The notes under the pieces: model-generated | What the model was told of the DNA's origin: nothing | Databases searched by the model: none | What the model saw: the letters and a program-made list of their open reading frames with translations, nothing else | DNA from: JALYYC01 sp963795805 | Lineage (GTDB): Bacteria; Chloroflexota; Dormibacteria; CF-121 | NCBI GenBank assembly: GCA_963795805.1 | Contig: CAWCIV010000003.1 | Location: 186,001 to 250,000, forward strand | Reading direction: 5' to 3' | DNA length: 64,000 bases | Made by a program: the position numbers and the translations under genes | In this document: piece after piece, positions 39,706-49,316 of the stretch | Numbering within the stretch: position 1 is the stretch's first letter | Layout: each line of letters opens with the position of its first letter

Positions 39706-41619
39706 TCAGGCTGCTTTGTAGCGGCCCAGCTCGGTTTCGAGCTGCTGGATGCGGAAGAGCAGCTGGTTGATGTAGCGCTCCCGCCCCATCATCCGGGTGT
39801 TCTGCGACGCGGAAGCCTGCAGCTGTTCCTTGACGCGGTCGGCGCGGCGGACGTTCTGGATGGCCACCGCCACCTGCTCGGCAAACGCCTTGAGCTGGTC
39901 GAGGTCGGCCGGGCGGATCGGGTCCAGCGTGTCACGGTAGACATTGAGCACGCCGCTCGTCTCATCTGACGACGACTGCATATCGGCCCGGGTCAGCAAC
40001 GCGCTTTCGTCGACCGGCTTCGGCGTCGCCGTCCGACCGCACAGCACCGAGACCAGCACCTTGAGTCCCGCGCGTTCGACGCTTTCCACCAGGGCCGGGG
40101 GCAGCATCTCTCGCATCGGCGACACCCAGGGTTTGCCCGTCCGCATCACGTCGGCCGCCGCGGGGGCACCCCAGGCGATGCGCTGCTCGGCGATCGTTTC
40201 CGGCAATCCGTGACTGCCGAGAATCTCGAGCTCGAGGCTCTTGGGATTCCGCACGGCGAGCAGCGCTCCGCGGCCGCCGCCGAGCTCGCGCGCGCTGGAG
40301 AGGGCAAACTCAACCACGGCCTTGATGTCATCGGCCGCCGTCAGCTCACGCGCCTTGCGAACCAGCGTCGTGAGCCGGTCTTCGCGCTGCTTGAGGAGGT
40401 CGACGAGGCGCGCGTTGATCAGCGCGTTGGACGCATCGGTGGCAACGCGGGCCAGGTTGCGGAGATCCAGATCCGTGAAGGGGTCGCTGGCGGAGCGCGC
40501 CAGCGTGAGGACACCAAGGCCTTCGTTGTCGGCCAGCAGCGGCACGGCGATGAAGGATCGCGGCTGGTGCTTGGGGTCGGAGGCCTTGAAGCGCGCGTCC
40601 GAGCGACTGTCGCGTACGAGAACCGGCTCCCGATGGGACAACGCCCATCCGGCAATACCTTCGCCGACCTTGAAGCGAGACATCTCGCTGACCGCGATTG
40701 GGCTGTTCCGGGCCGCCTCCACCTTGAGCTCTTCCTGGACTTCGTCAACCAGGGCGAGCGTCCCGCGCTCAAACCGCACCAGTTCTGAGGCGGCATCGAG
40801 GACGCTGTCGAGGGCGCCACGCCATTCGACCGAGGACGAGAGGCGCTGCGCCGCCTTGATGGTGGCCTGGGCGGTGGTGAGCGCTTGCTCGGCTTCCGCG
40901 AGCTGCGTTCGGGCAACGTCCCAGCGCGCCACCAGGGTCTCGTTCTCGAGCTGGAGGTGGGTGTGAGCGGCCTCGAACTCCGCGACCCGCTCGAGGTCGG
41001 CCTTCTGGCGGGCGACGTCGGCGCGCAGGTCGGTGACGGACTTCCGCGCCTCGACCAGTTCGCCTTTGGTTGTCTCCTGCTCGTTGGTGAGGGAAGCGAC
41101 CTCAGCGTCCCGGGCGGCCAGCGTTGCGTGGGCCGAGGCCAGTTGCGCCATCAGGCGGTCGCGCTCGGCGTTGAGATTTGACCGGCTGCGGGTTACCTCT
41201 GATAAGCGAACCGTCAAGTCCTGGCGTTCGCGGTCGAGCGTGTCGTACGCGACCTGGAGGGTGGCATGCTTCTCGACGACAGCCTCGAGGTCGCGGGTCC
41301 GGCCGGCCTTCGCGGACAATTCCGCCCGCAGGGCCGCCATCTCCTTCAGCTGGGCGGCGACGAGATCGTGCTGCCGGCCGACCTCCTGCTCCGCCTGCTC
41401 CAGCTGTTTCTGGTTGCGCTCGAGCACGCGGCCCTGCTGGCGTTGCGCTTTGAGCAGGTCGGCGAGGTCCTGCCGCAGCCGGGCTGCAACCGCACGGGCA
41501 TCATCCAGCTCCGCTGGCGACGGCGAGACCGCGGCATCGGTCGGATTCGATGCCGCAACGTCTGACGAGGGGTCGGGCGACGCCTCCGGCTGCGGGGGCC
41601 GGGAGAACCAGCGAGCCAC
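39706..41619 (-). CDS. Long coiled-coil protein with two GAF domains
   Basis: The 637-residue protein has an Ala/Pro/Ser-rich N-terminus, a long coiled coil (about 40-270, heptad-rich Leu/Ala/Glu/Arg), a first GAF domain (about 285-425, with GTLALVDEV and RSFIAVPLLADNEGLGVLTLAR) and a second GAF-like domain (about 440-600). There is no kinase, cyclase or DNA-binding output domain. It lies three bases after the CpaF-like ATPase gene and is surely co-transcribed with it, which suggests a role linked to that ATPase or as a scaffold sensing a small ligand (inference). Confidence 0.8.
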   Translation of the reverse strand: MARWFSRPPQPEASPDPSSDVAASNPTDAAVSPSPAELDDARAVAARLRQDLADLLKAQRQQGRVLERNQKQLEQAEQEVGRQHDLVAAQLKEMAALRAELSAKAGRTRDLEAVVEKHATLQVAYDTLDRERQDLTVRLSEVTRSRSNLNAERDRLMAQLASAHATLAARDAEVASLTNEQETTKGELVEARKSVTDLRADVARQKADLERVAEFEAAHTHLQLENETLVARWDVARTQLAEAEQALTTAQATIKAAQRLSSSVEWRGALDSVLDAASELVRFERGTLALVDEVQEELKVEAARNSPIAVSEMSRFKVGEGIAGWALSHREPVLVRDSRSDARFKASDPKHQPRSFIAVPLLADNEGLGVLTLARSASDPFTDLDLRNLARVATDASNALINARLVDLLKQREDRLTTLVRKARELTAADDIKAVVEFALSSARELGGGRGALLAVRNPKSLELEILGSHGLPETIAEQRIAWGAPAAADVMRTGKPWVSPMREMLPPALVESVERAGLKVLVSVLCGRTATPKPVDESALLTRADMQSSSDETSGVLNVYRDTLDPIRPADLDQLKAFAEQVAVAIQNVRRADRVKEQLQASASQNTRMMGRERYINQLLFRIQQLETELGRYKAA

Positions 41620-41621
41620 CG

Positions 41622-43118
41622 CTAGTCCGCCATCGCCCGGTGGACAGTGCCGCCGTCAGCGGCCGGATTCGTCCCGTCGATGACCTGCAGGCCGGGCGCG
41701 CCGAACACGGATGTGTCGAAGTCCTCGCCGTTGGCTTTGAGGCGAGGCAGAAGCTTGGGGATGACCCCGGTCCAGCGGAAGGCGCCGAGGACGTTGCCGT
41801 CCTGGTCGATACCGGTCTGATCGAAGACGCAGATATCCTGCAACTGGATCTGGTTGCCGCTGATCCCGGTGATCTCGGAGATGTGGGTAATCAGGCGCCG
41901 GCCGTCTCGGAGGCGTGCCTGCTGAACGAACAGCGTGATGCCACCCACGATCTGCTCCCGGATCGCCTGGAATGGGAGGTCGGAGCCGCCCATGATCACC
42001 ATGGTTTCGATGCGGCCAACCGCGTCCCGGGGGCTGTTGGCATGCACGCTCGTCATGCTGCCGTCATGGCCGGTGTTCATCGCTTGCAACATGTCGAGCG
42101 TCTCCGCGGCGCGGCACTCTCCAACGACGATCCGGTCGGGACGCATGCGCAGCGCGTTGATCACCAGGTCCCGGATGCTGACGAGCCCGCGGCCTTCGAC
42201 GTTGGCGCTGCGAGCCTCCAGGGTGACCAGGTTTCGCTGGCGCAACTGCAGCTCGGCGGTGTCCTCGACCGTGACGACGCGTTCCGTTTCGGGAATGAAG
42301 TTCGAGAGGACGTTGAGCGTGGTCGTCTTGCCGGAGCCGGTCCCACCACTCACGACCATGCTGATTCGCGAACGCACGCACGCGCGGATGAAGTCGGCCA
42401 TTTCCTTGTTCAAGGTTCCAAAACCAATCAGGTCCTGGATCTTGAGCGGAACGCGAGAAAACTTTCGGATCGTGATGCTCGACCCCTGCACCGCCAGCGG
42501 CGGGATGACGATGTTCACGCGCGAGCCATCGCGCAACCGGGCATCGACCATCGGCGACGATTCGTCGACCCGGCGGCCGATCCGCGCGACGATTCGATCG
42601 ATGACCTTGCGAAGTTGGGATTCGCTCTCGAACTCCAGCTGCGATTGCGTGATGCGGCCGCGACGCTCGATGAAGATCGTTTTTGGACCATTGACCATGA
42701 TCTCGCTGACCTCGGGGTCTGAGAGCAGGCTCTCCAGCGGACCGAGTCCGAGGACGTCATCAATGATCAGCTCGCACAGCTCGTCGCGGTCGAACTTGGT
42801 CAGCTTGAGCTTGGTTTCCTCACAGAACTGATCGACCAGCTCGCCGATCCGCTGGAGGACGTCCTCGCGCTTGTGGTTATCGGAGTTGAACCCCATCGAG
42901 GCGATCAATTGCTCGTGGATGGTCTTCTTGATGCGCTCCACGTTCGGGATCCGGGATGCGATGGAGGGCGCCTTGACACCCAGGGGCGGCGGGGGCGGCG
43001 CGGGCGTCCCTTCGCCGCCGTTCTCCGGCTTTTCCGGCAACCGGCCCTTGTTCAGCTTGTCGACGAGCAACATCCTGGCCTCCTGGAACTCGGGCAATGC
43101 ATGACTCGCCCGGCGCAT
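41622..43118 (-). CDS. cpaF: CpaF/TadA-type secretion ATPase (T2SSE family)
   Basis: The 498-residue ATPase has the CpaF N-terminal domain, then Walker A SGGTGSGKTTTLN, Asp box EDTAEL, Walker B VGECRAAETLDMLQAMNTGHDGS and His box TSVHANSPRDA. It would power a Tad-type pilus, but no TadB/TadC, pilin or prepilin peptidase gene is in the window. ATG 43118 could be replaced by ATG 43073. It is followed directly by the GAF coiled-coil gene. The upstream gap holds a strong hairpin. Confidence 0.9.
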   Translation of the reverse strand: MRRASHALPEFQEARMLLVDKLNKGRLPEKPENGGEGTPAPPPPPLGVKAPSIASRIPNVERIKKTIHEQLIASMGFNSDNHKREDVLQRIGELVDQFCEETKLKLTKFDRDELCELIIDDVLGLGPLESLLSDPEVSEIMVNGPKTIFIERRGRITQSQLEFESESQLRKVIDRIVARIGRRVDESSPMVDARLRDGSRVNIVIPPLAVQGSSITIRKFSRVPLKIQDLIGFGTLNKEMADFIRACVRSRISMVVSGGTGSGKTTTLNVLSNFIPETERVVTVEDTAELQLRQRNLVTLEARSANVEGRGLVSIRDLVINALRMRPDRIVVGECRAAETLDMLQAMNTGHDGSMTSVHANSPRDAVGRIETMVIMGGSDLPFQAIREQIVGGITLFVQQARLRDGRRLITHISEITGISGNQIQLQDICVFDQTGIDQDGNVLGAFRWTGVIPKLLPRLKANGEDFDTSVFGAPGLQVIDGTNPAADGGTVHRAMAD

Positions 43119-43149
43119 CGAGGAGCGTAGCCTGCGCCGGCCCCCTTCC

Positions 43150-43191
43150 CTATCCGCCGACCGGCCGAACTTTGGGCCAAACGGCGGATAG
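43150..43191. promoter_or_regulatory. 10-bp perfect inverted repeat in the gap before the CpaF gene
   Basis: CTATCCGCCG (43150-43159) and CGGCGGATAG (43182-43191) are exact reverse complements, with a GGCC/GGCC pair inside. The element lies between the end of the NarL-type gene and the start of the CpaF gene, both on the minus strand. No U-tract follows, so it is either a weak terminator/attenuator of the regulator transcript or an operator for cpaF. Confidence 0.45.
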
Positions 43192-43251
43192 TCGGCGCAA
43201 GCCTCTCCGCAACTGAAACGTGGACCACGGGTGAAACCGGCACCCGCACGG

Positions 43252-43929
43252 TCAGCTCGCCTTGCGCTCGGGGAACTCGTCCAGCAACCCGTGCTGGGTC
43301 GCCCAGACCGCGGCCTGTGCCCGTGAGCTCAGGTTCAGCTTGCTCAGGATGTTCGAGATGTGATGTTTGACCGTCTTGTCGGACAGGAAGAGGTCGGCCG
43401 CGATCTGCTTGTTGGTTTTTCCGTGGGCGGCGAGGCGGAGGACCCGCTTCTCTTGCTCGGACAGGGCCGCCTTGGCCACCTCGTCGGTGCTGGCCGCCAT
43501 CTTGCGGATCCGCTCCAACACCTTCCTTGTGACCTCCGGGTCGAGGAGGGAACGGCCCTCCGATACCGAGATGACGGCGTCGATCAGGGCGCCCTTGTTG
43601 ATCTCCTTCAGGAGATACCCCGAGGCGCCGGCCATGATCGACTCGTAGACCGCGTCCTCGTCGGCAAACGACGTCAGCATGATCACGCGGCTCCCCAGGT
43701 TCCGGCCCAGGATCTCCCGGCATGCCTCGATGCCGCTCCCGCCCGGCATCCGCACGTCGAGCAAGACGACGTCCGGCCGCAGCAAGGCCGCCTGGTAGAC
43801 GGCGTCCTGCGGTGAGCCGGCCTCGCCGACCACGCGAATCCGTGGGTCCGACTCGAGGATGGAGCGCAGGCCGAGCCGGATCATCTCGTGATCGTCGGCG
43901 ATCAGCAGGCGGACGGTTGCCTCAGTCAT
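43252..43929 (-). CDS. NarL/LuxR-type response regulator
   Basis: The 225-residue regulator has a receiver domain (LLIADDHEMIRLGL, phospho-acceptor in VVLLDVRMPGG, Lys in GYLLKEINKG) and a LuxR-type HTH (LSEQEKRVLRLAAHGKTNKQIAADLFLSDKTVKHHISNIL). It closely resembles DevR/LiaR-type regulators. Its ATG overlaps the stop of the kinase gene by four bases, so the two are a cognate pair. Confidence 0.95.
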   Translation of the reverse strand: MTEATVRLLIADDHEMIRLGLRSILESDPRIRVVGEAGSPQDAVYQAALLRPDVVLLDVRMPGGSGIEACREILGRNLGSRVIMLTSFADEDAVYESIMAGASGYLLKEINKGALIDAVISVSEGRSLLDPEVTRKVLERIRKMAASTDEVAKAALSEQEKRVLRLAAHGKTNKQIAADLFLSDKTVKHHISNILSKLNLSSRAQAAVWATQHGLLDEFPERKAS

Positions 43930-45635
43930 CGGCCATACGGGAAGTCCGCCTCCAGGCGTGTGCCCCGTCCGGGGGCAGCGTCGAGCTGAACTCGGGCACC
44001 GAGATCGCGCACCCGCTCCTCGATGTTGGCCAGGCCGCGGCCGCGCTCGATGCCCGGTGCCGGCCGCTCCTCCGGTGTGAACCCGGCGCCGTCGTCCTCG
44101 ATGACGAGGCGAACGCTCTCGGCGCCGAATTCCAGCGTCACACTGGCGTTCTTCGCCCTGGCGTGCTTGTAGATGTTGGCGAGCGCTTCCTGGATGATGC
44201 GGAAGAGCGCGATCGAGATCTCCGGCGACAGTTCCTGCCCGGCCGACTCGCCGACCTCGGCCCTGACCGGGATGCCGGTGGCCTGCTGGAACTGGCGGCA
44301 GAGGTCGACCACCCACTGGCCGATCTCCTTTTCTTTCATGATGATCGGCCGCAGCTGGTAGATGAAGGTGCGCATCTCGCCCAGCACGTGGTTGGTCTGC
44401 TCGATGGCGCCGGTCAGCAGGGGCGTGACCGCGCTGGGGTCGGAAACCAGCAGGTCGCGCGCGTGCTCGAGCCGAAGCCCGAGCGCGTAGACGTACTGAA
44501 CCAGCCCGTCATGCATGTCGCGAGCGATGCGGTTGCGCTCGGCGACGATCGCCATTTCGTTTTGCTGCTCCTGGACCCGGCTCTGGAGCCGTAACCGCTC
44601 GATGCCGAGCGCGACCTGGCGGCCAATCTCGTCGAGGAGTTCCAACTCGGCGGGGGTCAACCGTTCGGCATTGCCATAGCCGAGCAACAGCCCCGCCACC
44701 AGGCGGTTCTGCCAGCGGATCGGGACGCCGGCGACCGCCGAAACCTCCGCGCCGGACCACCAGGTCTCGAGGCCGGCCCGCTGGGCCGCGGTGGCGACGA
44801 CCGGGGCCGAAGCCTCCTGCAGCGCCAGCAGCAGGCTGACATCCGCTAGCGGGCGACCGGGGAGCGTCTCGAGCGCGGCGCCGGCTGGGGACGCGGCATC
44901 AAAGGCCGCCTCGATGGTTCGGCCCTCTTCGTCGGGCAGGATGATGGCGGCGGCGGTGGCACGCATGGTGAAGGCCACCTCTTTAACGGCGGTTTGGAGC
45001 AATTCCGGCAGCGCGAGCGCCTCGCTGCATGCTTGCGCGGTGACCAGGAGGGCTTCAGCGCGCCGCCTCGAGCCTCGCTCGGTCTCGTACAGGCGGGCGT
45101 GGTCGATGGCCACCGCCGCCTGGCTGGCAATCGCCTCCACCAGTCGCTGGTGCTCAGGGCCAAACGGCTCGGCCGCATCGCGGACAAGGACCAGCGCGCC
45201 CAACAGCGTGTCCTGGGCGCGAAGCGGCGCGGCCAGCACCGTCTTCGCGCGTCGCTCAGGACCGGTGGTCTTGTAGCGAGCGTCTTTCGTCGAATCCGGG
45301 ATCAGGGCCGTCTTGCCGTGCCGGACGACCCACCCGACGACCCCTTCCCCGACCTGGAAGGTCTTGACCTCAGCCAGGGAGACCGGGACGCCGAGCGCGG
45401 CCTTGACATGAAGCTCGGTTCGGGAGTCATCCAGGAGGAAGATCGTGGCGGCGTCAAAGGCGACCAACTCGTTCATCCGCTCGAGGATTTCCTTGAGCGT
45501 CCGATCCAGGTCGAGCGACGTGCTGAGCGCGGCACTGACCTGGGTCAGCAGGCGGTAGGAGGGTGCCGGCGTCAGCGTCCCCCCGGACAGCACGCGCAGA
45601 CGGCCCGCGTCAAGCTTGCGAGCCCGCTCGGTCAC
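43926..45635 (-). CDS. Soluble two-GAF sensor histidine kinase (NarX/DevS-like)
   Basis: The 569-residue kinase has no transmembrane segment. GAF domains span about 35-185 and 200-350, followed by HisKA_3 with IARDMHDGLVQ (His375) and a HATPase_c domain with FRIIQEALANIYKHA, EDDGAGF and GRGLANIEERV. GAF-based kinases of this class sense gases, redox or small ligands; the haem-binding His of DevS is not evident by eye. GTG 45635 lies six bases after TAGACT (42-47 of 45600s, minus strand), a leaderless signal. It controls the NarL-type regulator downstream. Confidence 0.95.
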   Translation of the reverse strand: MTERARKLDAGRLRVLSGGTLTPAPSYRLLTQVSAALSTSLDLDRTLKEILERMNELVAFDAATIFLLDDSRTELHVKAALGVPVSLAEVKTFQVGEGVVGWVVRHGKTALIPDSTKDARYKTTGPERRAKTVLAAPLRAQDTLLGALVLVRDAAEPFGPEHQRLVEAIASQAAVAIDHARLYETERGSRRRAEALLVTAQACSEALALPELLQTAVKEVAFTMRATAAAIILPDEEGRTIEAAFDAASPAGAALETLPGRPLADVSLLLALQEASAPVVATAAQRAGLETWWSGAEVSAVAGVPIRWQNRLVAGLLLGYGNAERLTPAELELLDEIGRQVALGIERLRLQSRVQEQQNEMAIVAERNRIARDMHDGLVQYVYALGLRLEHARDLLVSDPSAVTPLLTGAIEQTNHVLGEMRTFIYQLRPIIMKEKEIGQWVVDLCRQFQQATGIPVRAEVGESAGQELSPEISIALFRIIQEALANIYKHARAKNASVTLEFGAESVRLVIEDDGAGFTPEERPAPGIERGRGLANIEERVRDLGARVQLDAAPGRGTRLEADFPYGR

Positions 45636-45744
45636 TGCGTGAGTCTAGGTGCGGTCCCTCTGGCCGGCGCCTACGAGCAGGTGACGATTTTGTGACGCAC
45701 CGGCGTTAATGACTTCTTAGGACGCCCCGGTACACTGGCTCATC

Positions 45745-47631
45745 GTGAGGCGGCGCGTTGCGGTCCTCGTTCTCGCTGCCCTCCTGGTGGCGTGCGACCC
45801 AGGCGTCCCCAAGCCAACCGGCACGAACCCGGACGCGGCGCTCGACCTCATGTTCCACAACAAGTACGCCCAAGCGTCGGCCCAGCTCCAGAATTCGCTC
45901 AAGACCCACCCCCATGATGCGCGACTGCTGGCCGACTACGCGCTCGTCCTGAACTACCAGACGAAGCAGCCGCAAGCCCTCGACCAGGCGCTGGCCGCGC
46001 AGAAGCAGGCCCCGAACGATGGATACGTGGAGACCATCCTCACCCGGGTGCAGGACTGGAACAACAACCTGACGGCCGCGACGACCGCCGGAGCGGCGGC
46101 GATCAAGGCGTCCCCCAACTCCGCGCTCGCGCATGCCTTTTACGGCGAGGCCCTGGCGGACGTCGGCAAATATCCGGAGGCGCTGGCCCAGCTGCAAAAA
46201 GGCGCCGACCTCGCCAAGCGCGGAACCGACTATGACCGCGCCGAGGTTGAGCGCAACCTGGCCAACTACTACCGCGACAAGAAGGACTACCCGCAGTCAC
46301 TCATCCACCTCAAGCTCGCCCAGGGCGATCAGCCCGGTTGGGTGGAGCGTTTCCTCGAGCTGGCCCGCTTCTCGATCGCGCGCCAGGATCTCCCGTCGGC
46401 GACCGGGTACCTGCAACGGGCCGCCAGCCTGTCGCCTGACGATGCCGGCCTTCGCGAACAGCTGGGCGACGTGGCCCTCTTTGCCCAGGACTACGCCGTG
46501 GCCAAAACGGCGTATCGAGCGGCGCTCCAGCTGCAGCCGCGCAATGCGCTGGACCTGAAGATTCTCGGACAGATTGCGGTCGCGCTCGATCACGATCCGA
46601 CGAGTGCGGCGGCCGACGAGCGAGCCGCCCTGGCGGCCCAACCGACTGACCAGGAAGCGGGTGCCTACCTCGTTGCGGTCCTTCGCTACCTGTCGAAGAA
46701 CGAGACGGCCGCGCTGGATGCCGCCCAGCACCTGGTGGCGCCCGCCGCGAGCCCGGCTCCAGCCACCACCTCCGTGGACCTCGATAAGGCGGCCGCCAAC
46801 CGCGAGGCGGTCGCGCTCGCGACGGTGAACCGATATCGGAGTCTGGCCGGCCTTCCTCCAGTGGGCAGCTCGCCCATCATTCACCAATCCGCCCTGGCTC
46901 ATGCGTACTACACCTTCTTCAATGCCGCGAGCCCGAGCATCCGCGACCTGGGAATCCACAAGGAGCAGTCGGACGGCCAGGGCTATGTCGGCGACAACGT
47001 CCTCACGCGCGCGCAGCACTTCGGCTATCCAACGCGGTCGATGGCCGAGGTGATCACCCATCGCAGCGACCCGGCGGGAGCCGTCTCCGATTGGATCGAC
47101 TCCGTCTACCACCGCTTCCCGATTCTTCGCGCCGACCTGCTCGAATTGGGCTACGGCGACGCCTACCTTGGCCCGCTGACGGCCCAGGTGATGGACATGT
47201 CCTATCGCGAGACCTCGACCGGCCAGGTGGTCCTCTATCCGGCGCCGAACCAGACCAATGTCCCGGTCGCCTTCAACGGCAATGAAATCCCCGATCCGGC
47301 ACCCAACGCCGCCTACCCGATCGGCTATCCAGTGACCGCCACCTTTGATCGGAACGCCAGGGTCAAGATCAACAGCTTCCAGTTCCGCGGGCCATCGGGC
47401 GGTGACATCGCCGGGGTATCCCTGATGCCCGGCGATCCGGCCACCACCACCACGGAAAACTCCTTTGCCTACCTGGCCAGCACCCCACTCCAGCCGGGGA
47501 CGACCTACACGATGTCGATCACCGGCACCATCAACGGGGTCCCCTTCAGCCGGAGCTGGAAGTTCACGACGCAGCTCGGCGCCAGCCCGACGCCGCAGGT
47601 CCAGCAGGCCGCATCCGAACTCAACAAGTAG
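45745..47631 (+). CDS. Lipoprotein with TPR array, CAP/SCP domain and Ig-like tail
   Basis: The 628-residue protein has a lipoprotein signal peptide with lipobox LLVAC. A TPR array covers about 30-330 (for example LAHAFYGEALADVGKYPEAL, GLREQLGDVALFAQDYAVA). A CAP/SCP-like domain begins near NREAVALATVNRYRSLAGLPPV and includes HQSALAHAYY and the MDMSYRETSTGQVVLYPAP strand. A beta-sandwich (FNGNEIPDPAP... TMSITGTINGVPFSRSWKFTT) completes it. The function is unknown; this CAP-plus-TPR lipoprotein layout is uncommon. GTG 45745 follows TACACT (45731-45736) by eight bases. Confidence 0.8.
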   Translation: MRRRVAVLVLAALLVACDPGVPKPTGTNPDAALDLMFHNKYAQASAQLQNSLKTHPHDARLLADYALVLNYQTKQPQALDQALAAQKQAPNDGYVETILTRVQDWNNNLTAATTAGAAAIKASPNSALAHAFYGEALADVGKYPEALAQLQKGADLAKRGTDYDRAEVERNLANYYRDKKDYPQSLIHLKLAQGDQPGWVERFLELARFSIARQDLPSATGYLQRAASLSPDDAGLREQLGDVALFAQDYAVAKTAYRAALQLQPRNALDLKILGQIAVALDHDPTSAAADERAALAAQPTDQEAGAYLVAVLRYLSKNETAALDAAQHLVAPAASPAPATTSVDLDKAAANREAVALATVNRYRSLAGLPPVGSSPIIHQSALAHAYYTFFNAASPSIRDLGIHKEQSDGQGYVGDNVLTRAQHFGYPTRSMAEVITHRSDPAGAVSDWIDSVYHRFPILRADLLELGYGDAYLGPLTAQVMDMSYRETSTGQVVLYPAPNQTNVPVAFNGNEIPDPAPNAAYPIGYPVTATFDRNARVKINSFQFRGPSGGDIAGVSLMPGDPATTTTENSFAYLASTPLQPGTTYTMSITGTINGVPFSRSWKFTTQLGASPTPQVQQAASELNK

Positions 47632-47710
47632 GCCTCGACCCGAAGGCGAGCGACCGGGGTTGCTGCACAACGAGTGTCACAATTTGACGGAGCGATCCTA
47701 TAATTTCCCG

Positions 47711-49306
47711 GTGATCGGGCGCGACGCCGAGGGCGTCATGAACCCTGGCAAAATCGGGGCCCTCTTCTCTTACATCAGCGATGCCGTCGCGGTGCTCGAC
47801 GGCAGCTGGCGGATCCGCCGCTGGAACCCCGCGGGCGAGCGATCATTCGGGTACGCCGAGGACCGGTTGGTCGGGCAGCCCTTCGCCAGCCTGTTCGCGG
47901 ACGCCGATGCCTTCGCACGGACCCGTGCCGAGCTCGAGGAGGTCGAGCAGGCCGCGGGCGCGGTCCGCTCCCAGCTCGGCCGGGTGATCCCGGTGCGCTG
48001 CCGAACGATCCCCCTTGACGGCGACGGTGGGCTCGCCGATTGGCGCGCGATCCTCATCCAGGAGCAGCCCAACCCGCAACTCGACGAGACCGGGCAAGCG
48101 CTGATCCGTCAGCTCCATCAACTCGCGGAGACGACGGCGGCGATCGTCGCCGAGGCCGACGTGCTCGCGGTGGCGCAGTCCTTGACCGACCTCGCCAAGG
48201 TGCTGGTCGCGGCGGACTTCTCGGCGCTGGTCCTGGTCGAGCCAGATCGGGAGACCTTTCGGGCGACCGGCTTCACCTACAACGCCCCACGCGAGCTCTT
48301 TCCGCTCGACCGCACCCATCCGGACCTGGTCGGCATCCTCGCCAGGCCGCTGCAGACGCGATCGATCGTCCGGATTGCCGACGTACGCCAATTTCCCGGG
48401 GCCGTCGGGATTCCGGTCCACCATCCTCCCGTCGAGGCGTTCCTGGGCGTCCCACTCTTCAGCAAAGGGAATGTTGTCGGCGAGCTGCTCGTCGCCAACC
48501 GGGTGGATCGACCCGCCTTCACGGACCTCGAGGAGGCGCTGCTGGCGCAGCTGGGGACGATCGCCGGGGCTCTCCTCGAGAATGCCCGCCTACGGCTTGA
48601 GGCCGGCGAACACGCCGCCGAGATGGATCAGATCAACACGCGTCGGCGCGCGGCGATGGCCTCGATCGCCCACGATCTGCGGACGCCGGTCGCGGCGGTT
48701 CGCGGTTTCGCCGAGCTGGCTGCCGACCCGCGCCTTCCCGAAGCGAAGCGGCTGACGATTTTGCGGCGATTGGAAACGCAAGCCCAGCTGCTCATCCGGC
48801 TGATCGACGACCTCAGTACGGCGGCGCGAATCGACATGGCAAATTTCGCCGTCCAGGTAGAACCGGTTGATGTCGCTCAGCTCCTCGAGGAGGTCCAGTC
48901 GGAATACCGGCTTCGCTTCAGCAAGCGCCGCTTCGACGCCACGGGGGCCGGGCCGGCGCTGGCGCTGGCGGACCGACAACGCCTGCGCCAGGTCCTGACC
49001 AACCTGATCGATAACGCCATCAAGTACTCGAGCGACACTGCGGCGGTGAGCAGCCAGATCGATGTCACGGCCGACGAGGTCCTCGTCACCGTCGTGGACC
49101 ACGGCAACGGGATCCCGGCGGGCGACCTTCCGCGCATCTTCGATCCCTTCTACCGCAGTCAGTCCGCCGGATCGGTGACGGGCATGGGGCTCGGGCTCAC
49201 CATCGTGCGCGGGCTGATGCGGGCCATGGGCGGTGAGGTGACCGTGCCCAGCACGGACAGCAGCGGGTCGCGCTTCCGCCTCTGCCTGAGGCGGGTCCGG
49301 GCCTGA
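47711..49306 (+). CDS. Sensor histidine kinase with PAS and GAF domains
   Basis: The product has 531 residues from GTG 47711, which lies six bases after a perfect TATAAT (47699-47704). A PAS domain comes first (about 10-120: YISDAVAVLDGSWRIRRWNPAGERSFGY), a GAF domain next (about 155-305), then HisKA with ASIAHDLRTPVAAVRG (His321) and HATPase_c with NLIDNAIKYS, DHGNGIP, FDPFYRS and GMGLGLTI. There is no membrane segment and no response regulator beside it (orphan kinase). Confidence 0.93.
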   Translation: MIGRDAEGVMNPGKIGALFSYISDAVAVLDGSWRIRRWNPAGERSFGYAEDRLVGQPFASLFADADAFARTRAELEEVEQAAGAVRSQLGRVIPVRCRTIPLDGDGGLADWRAILIQEQPNPQLDETGQALIRQLHQLAETTAAIVAEADVLAVAQSLTDLAKVLVAADFSALVLVEPDRETFRATGFTYNAPRELFPLDRTHPDLVGILARPLQTRSIVRIADVRQFPGAVGIPVHHPPVEAFLGVPLFSKGNVVGELLVANRVDRPAFTDLEEALLAQLGTIAGALLENARLRLEAGEHAAEMDQINTRRRAAMASIAHDLRTPVAAVRGFAELAADPRLPEAKRLTILRRLETQAQLLIRLIDDLSTAARIDMANFAVQVEPVDVAQLLEEVQSEYRLRFSKRRFDATGAGPALALADRQRLRQVLTNLIDNAIKYSSDTAAVSSQIDVTADEVLVTVVDHGNGIPAGDLPRIFDPFYRSQSAGSVTGMGLGLTIVRGLMRAMGGEVTVPSTDSSGSRFRLCLRRVRA

Positions 49307-49316
49307 CCGGTTCCGG

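Noticed and set aside
43073..44316. Longer minus-strand frame covering the NarL-type regulator gene
   Set aside because: The receiver domain begins exactly at ATG 43929, which overlaps the kinase stop; the upstream part is antisense-like and out of character.
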